Source: Cryobacterium mannosilyticum (lineage in GTDB: Bacteria; Actinomycetota; Actinomycetes; Actinomycetales; Microbacteriaceae). From it: 64,000 bases of DNA. Numbering within the stretch: the first letter of the stretch is position 1; each line of letters begins with the position of its first letter. Positions 59,895 through 64,000 of the stretch are shown in pieces. The position numbers and the translations under genes are program-made. Below the pieces are notes generated by a model. The model did not search any database, was not told the DNA's origin, and saw only the letters and a program-made list of their open reading frames with translations. Where the stretch lies: assembly GCF_004402705.1 (NCBI RefSeq), contig NZ_SOFM01000009.1, forward strand, positions 62,001 to 126,000, given 5' to 3'.

Positions 59895-60443
59895 GTGCAG
59901 GTTGGACCTGGGATGGACCCGCGGCGCAGGGCAGGGGCGGTGGTCCCTCGGATGCTCGGTACCGCGGCCGTGCTCGCCCTCGGAGCAGGGCTCGGCCTGG
60001 GCCTGTCCGGCTGCGCCGCTGCGCCGCCCGCGACATCTCCGGCACCGTCGCCGAGCGCCTCCGCGCCGTCCGCCTCAACGCCGGCCGTGGCCCCGTCTCC
60101 GTTGCCCGCCCCGACCCTGCGGCCCGACCAGGACGCGCGCACCAATCTCGCCTATTTCGATTTCGTGGCGTCCGGCGTTGTGGCCGCCAACCCGGCGGCC
60201 GGCGGTCGCGACTTCATCGACGCGCTGGTCGCGGCCGGCTTCGACCGGGCCCGGATGGAGGTGACCTTCGACGAGACCAGTGCTGCGCTCGCCGCCGACT
60301 CGATCCAGTTCGCCGTGCGCTTCGACGCGGAATGCCTGATCGGGCAGAACGGGCCGGCCACCGGCGGCTATCACGGCGCCGTCATGCCGGTGCTGGCGAG
60401 CGGTACGTGTCTGGTCGGGGCCACGCGGCAAATAGACTGGTAA
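59895..60443 (+). CDS. Lipoprotein, DUF6993-like
   Basis: 182 residues. The signal ends in lipobox L-S-G-C near residue 42, followed by a Pro/Ser/Ala linker. A small C-terminal domain contains F-I-D-A-L-V-A-A-G-F-D, a G-Q-N-G-P motif, and two cysteines (A-E-C-L-I and G-T-C-L-V) that may form a disulfide. AAGGA lies upstream of GTG 59895. The family name is from memory and the function is unknown. It precedes ettA by five bases. Confidence 0.78.
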   Translation: MQVGPGMDPRRRAGAVVPRMLGTAAVLALGAGLGLGLSGCAAAPPATSPAPSPSASAPSASTPAVAPSPLPAPTLRPDQDARTNLAYFDFVASGVVAANPAAGGRDFIDALVAAGFDRARMEVTFDETSAALAADSIQFAVRFDAECLIGQNGPATGGYHGAVMPVLASGTCLVGATRQIDW

Positions 60444-60448
60444 GCACT

Positions 60449-62131
<1,683 letters not shown>

Positions 62132-62138
62132 GACCACG

Positions 62139-62633
62139 ATGAAGCTTCATGTGCCGATCACGCTGCGCTGGTCCGATCTTGACGCGTACGGCCATGTCAA
62201 CAATGCCGCGATGTTGCGCCTCCTCGAGGAGGCGCGCATCCAGGCGTTCTGGCTGGACGAGGACGCGACCGAGCCGGCGCTGGGAGCGGGCACCGCGGTG
62301 CTCGACGGCCGGCCGGGGGCCGCGACGCTGACCCTGATCGGCAGGCTCGAGGCCGAATACCTCGCACCGATTCCCTACCTGCGGCAACCGGTCGTCGTGC
62401 GGCTCTGGCTGGGCAAGCTCGGCGGGGCCAGCCTCGAAGTCTGCTACGAGGTGTGGAGCCCCGACGGAGTGCTTCCGGCGGTGCTCTACGCCCGGGCGAG
62501 CACCACGATCGTGCTGGTCGACGCCGCCACCGAGCGGCCGCGCAAGATCAGCCCGACCGAGCGCGACGCCTGGACGCCGTACCTGGACGAGCCCGTCAGA
62601 TTCTCCCGGCGGGCATCCGTTCCGGAGGACTAG
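62139..62633 (+). CDS. Acyl-CoA thioesterase-like hotdog protein
   Basis: 164 residues of 4HBT/hotdog type. The substrate motif is R-W-S-D-L-D-A-Y-G-H-V-N-N near residue 10, with the catalytic-type Asp and the His of the YbgC/FadM group. It hydrolyses acyl-CoA thioesters; the chain length is unknown. It starts eight bases after ettA and is probably cotranscribed with it. Confidence 0.87.
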   Translation: MKLHVPITLRWSDLDAYGHVNNAAMLRLLEEARIQAFWLDEDATEPALGAGTAVLDGRPGAATLTLIGRLEAEYLAPIPYLRQPVVVRLWLGKLGGASLEVCYEVWSPDGVLPAVLYARASTTIVLVDAATERPRKISPTERDAWTPYLDEPVRFSRRASVPED

Positions 62634-62648
62634 CCCGGTTTCGGAGGG

Positions 62649-63143
62649 CTACCGCGGGGTCTCGCTGAACGAGCCCTGCCAGATCGCCCGGCTGCCGGAT
62701 TCGCCCACCAGCACGGTTTGCCAGGTGGCCACGCCGCCGAGTCCGAGGGCCAGCAGCACCAGCAGCACGCTCACCACCCGCGGCCCGGTCCCCGGGCGCG
62801 CACGGCGTCGCCGGTCCTGCACGGTGTGCCAGAGCCAAACCAGGACGCCGAGCAGCCCGAGGGAGAGCGTCCACGGCCAGAGCGCCCCGCCCAGGCCCGC
62901 ATGCACGCCGATCAACGGGGTGGGTGCCACCCGGGCCTGCAACCAGGCACCGGCCTGGCTGGTCAGCGGCACCAGCACGATCACCGCCAGCCCCAGCGCC
63001 GGCAGCACGATTCCCAGGCGGCGGCGCACCCCGGGGAAGACCGCGGCGAGGAGCACGGCCAGGGCGGTCACCGGCACGAGAACGACGACGAGGTGCACGA
63101 GGAGAACGTGCAGGGGGAGACCGTTGACGGAGTAGAGGTCCAT
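62649..63143 (-). CDS. DUF2231-like four-span membrane protein
   Basis: 164 residues with four hydrophobic segments. The opening is L-Y-S-V-N-G-L-P-L-H-V-L-L-V-H, with two His that recur in DUF2231 proteins, and a further His in G-V-H-A-G. Members are thought to handle heme or redox components at the membrane, without firm evidence. It is 13 bases downstream of the Rieske gene on the same strand, so a small redox operon is likely. Confidence 0.82.
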   Translation of the reverse strand: MDLYSVNGLPLHVLLVHLVVVLVPVTALAVLLAAVFPGVRRRLGIVLPALGLAVIVLVPLTSQAGAWLQARVAPTPLIGVHAGLGGALWPWTLSLGLLGVLVWLWHTVQDRRRRARPGTGPRVVSVLLVLLALGLGGVATWQTVLVGESGSRAIWQGSFSETPR

Positions 63144-63156
63144 GGCCGCCCGGCTC

Positions 63157-63615
63157 CTAGGTGGCGGTGACCGAGTCGCCGGTCACCGTCACCGGCACCG
63201 CGACCAGCGGGCTCGGGGCCGGTCCACCGAGGACCTCGCCGGTCATCGCGTCGAACTTCGAGCCGTGGCACGGGCAATCGAATTCCTTGCCGACGGGCTT
63301 CACCACGCAACCCCGGTGGGTGCACACGGCGCTGAACGCGATCACCTTCCCCGCGGTGGGCTGGCTGACCAGGATGGGCTTTCCGTTCAGTGACGCCTCG
63401 ACCGAGCCGCCGACCGGGATGTCGGCCAGCTTGGCGACCTCCGTCGCGGACTTCGGGCCGCCCTCCTGGTCGGTGGCTGCGGCATCCCCGGTCGCGGCCG
63501 GCCCTGTGCTGCAACCGACGAGTGCGACGGCGGTTCCCGAGCCTCCGATCAGGAGGGCGGCCCGGCGGGAGATGCCCACGGCGGTATCGGCTGGAATCGT
63601 GGTGGAGTTCGTCAT
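63157..63615 (-). CDS. Rieske [2Fe-2S] protein with Tat-type signal
   Basis: 152 residues. The signal has S-R-R-A-A-L-L-I-G (Tat-like) followed by a lipobox-like L-V-G-C near residue 35. Cluster ligands are C98 and H100 (C-T-H-R-G-C) and C114 and H117 (C-P-C-H-G), with C103 and C116 available for the structural disulfide. It is an electron-transfer protein outside the membrane. Partner oxidoreductase is unknown; the DUF2231 gene follows in the operon. Confidence 0.92.
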   Translation of the reverse strand: MTNSTTIPADTAVGISRRAALLIGGSGTAVALVGCSTGPAATGDAAATDQEGGPKSATEVAKLADIPVGGSVEASLNGKPILVSQPTAGKVIAFSAVCTHRGCVVKPVGKEFDCPCHGSKFDAMTGEVLGGPAPSPLVAVPVTVTGDSVTAT

Positions 63616-63772
63616 GGTTCTCCTTGACCGGGTTCGCGAATAGGTTGGGGTCGGCAGGGCGATGCTACCCAGTGGACCTGTTACTCAGTACAACGACACG
63701 GTGGCGCTTTCGGTTCAGCGTCCGGGTGAACCCCGCCGGCGGGTCCGACGTGTTAATGACGGGAGGTGCATG

Positions 63773-64000
63773 GTGACGGACGAGCGGGCCGAACTCCTGC
63801 GTGCCCTCCACGATGAACATGCCCCGGCGCTCTGGCGTTATGTGGTGCGACTGACCGGGGACGCCGCCCTCGCCGACGATGTGGTGCAGGAAACCCTGCT
63901 CCGGGCCTGGCGCCTGCCCCGCGTGCTCGACCAATCGGAGACGTCCGCCCGGGACTGGCTGTTCACGGTGGCCCGCAACCTCGTCATCGACGACCGCCGG
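63773..64000 (+). CDS. ECF sigma-70 factor, 3' truncated by window edge
   Basis: The visible 76 residues cover sigma region 2: A-L-W-R-Y-V-V-R-L-T-G-D near residue 17, then V-V-Q-E-T-L-L-R-A-W-R, the -10 recognition helix. GGGAGG precedes GTG 63773 by six bases; an in-frame ATG at 63770 is less well spaced. Region 4 and any anti-sigma gene lie beyond the window. The Rieske gene on the opposite strand is divergent and could be a target (inference). Confidence 0.85.
   Translation, partial: MTDERAELLRALHDEHAPALWRYVVRLTGDAALADDVVQETLLRAWRLPRVLDQSETSARDWLFTVARNLVIDDRR

Overview
The window is high-GC DNA with actinobacterial gene content. Supporting evidence is the GatCAB operon, a DUF222/HNH (13E12-type) gene, actinobacterial ABC-2 and ECF systems, and a tRNA-His with genome-encoded CCA. 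A member of Microbacteriaceae is the most likely source (inference); the species cannot be named from this sequence alone. Most genes are tightly packed, with ATGA, GTGA or TAATG start/stop overlaps.

The left part (1-30004) is ordinary chromosome. It begins with a truncated DUF1023 alpha/beta hydrolase, then gatC-gatA-gatB, a small conserved gene and a VIT1/CCC1 transporter. A DUF222/HNH gene broken by an in-frame amber codon follows, then a DNA glycosylase, a decayed AzlC remnant, an ABC-F ATPase, a YdeI-like protein and an ABC-2 exporter. A polyamine-type ABC operon (potA-potD-potB-potC), dinB, a YtfJ-like protein and nhaA come next. A TPP riboswitch then leads a ykoE-ykoD-ykoC thiamine-precursor ECF transporter. 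The part closes with an S11 carboxypeptidase homologue lacking its KTG motif, a zincin-like peptidase, an amino-acid binding lipoprotein, tRNA-His, orn, a thioredoxin-like protein and tRNA-Arg(UCU).

The middle part (about 30005-54060) is an accessory copper and thiol-redox island starting at the 3' end of tRNA-Arg. Its first 5 kb is strongly decayed: a merA remnant, a frameshifted multicopper oxidase, an internally deleted ccdA, a TlpA fragment and a partly deleted M23 peptidase. Intact genes among these are an extra lgt and one M23 peptidase. The working copper module follows. It holds a DUF305 lipoprotein, a DUF6153 protein, a Met-rich secreted protein, a cupredoxin, a SHOCT protein, a two-component system, a CopB-like ATPase, an extra lnt, a Met-Asp repeat secreted protein, two small membrane proteins and a 24-residue Cys-rich peptide. 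A BlaI repressor with an M56 protease comes next. After these come a CcdA-redoxin-glutaredoxin-DUF3105 operon, copZ-copA and csoR.

Two regulatory signatures stand out. CsoR-like dyads (TACCCC..GGGGTA) lie upstream of copB and, twice, between copZ-copA and csoR. An identical CTACTA-N7-TAGTAG dyad precedes both the Met-Asp repeat operon and the CcdA/redoxin operon, on either side of the blaI-M56 pair. I infer that BlaI/M56 controls these two operons.

The right part (54060-64000) returns to ordinary genes: an alcohol dehydrogenase, nadE, two neighbouring genes with in-frame tandem repeats, an aldo/keto reductase, msrA, an SSB-like protein, a lipoprotein, ettA, a thioesterase, a DUF2231 membrane protein, a Rieske protein and the start of an ECF sigma factor. 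No integrase, transposase, CRISPR array or rRNA was seen.
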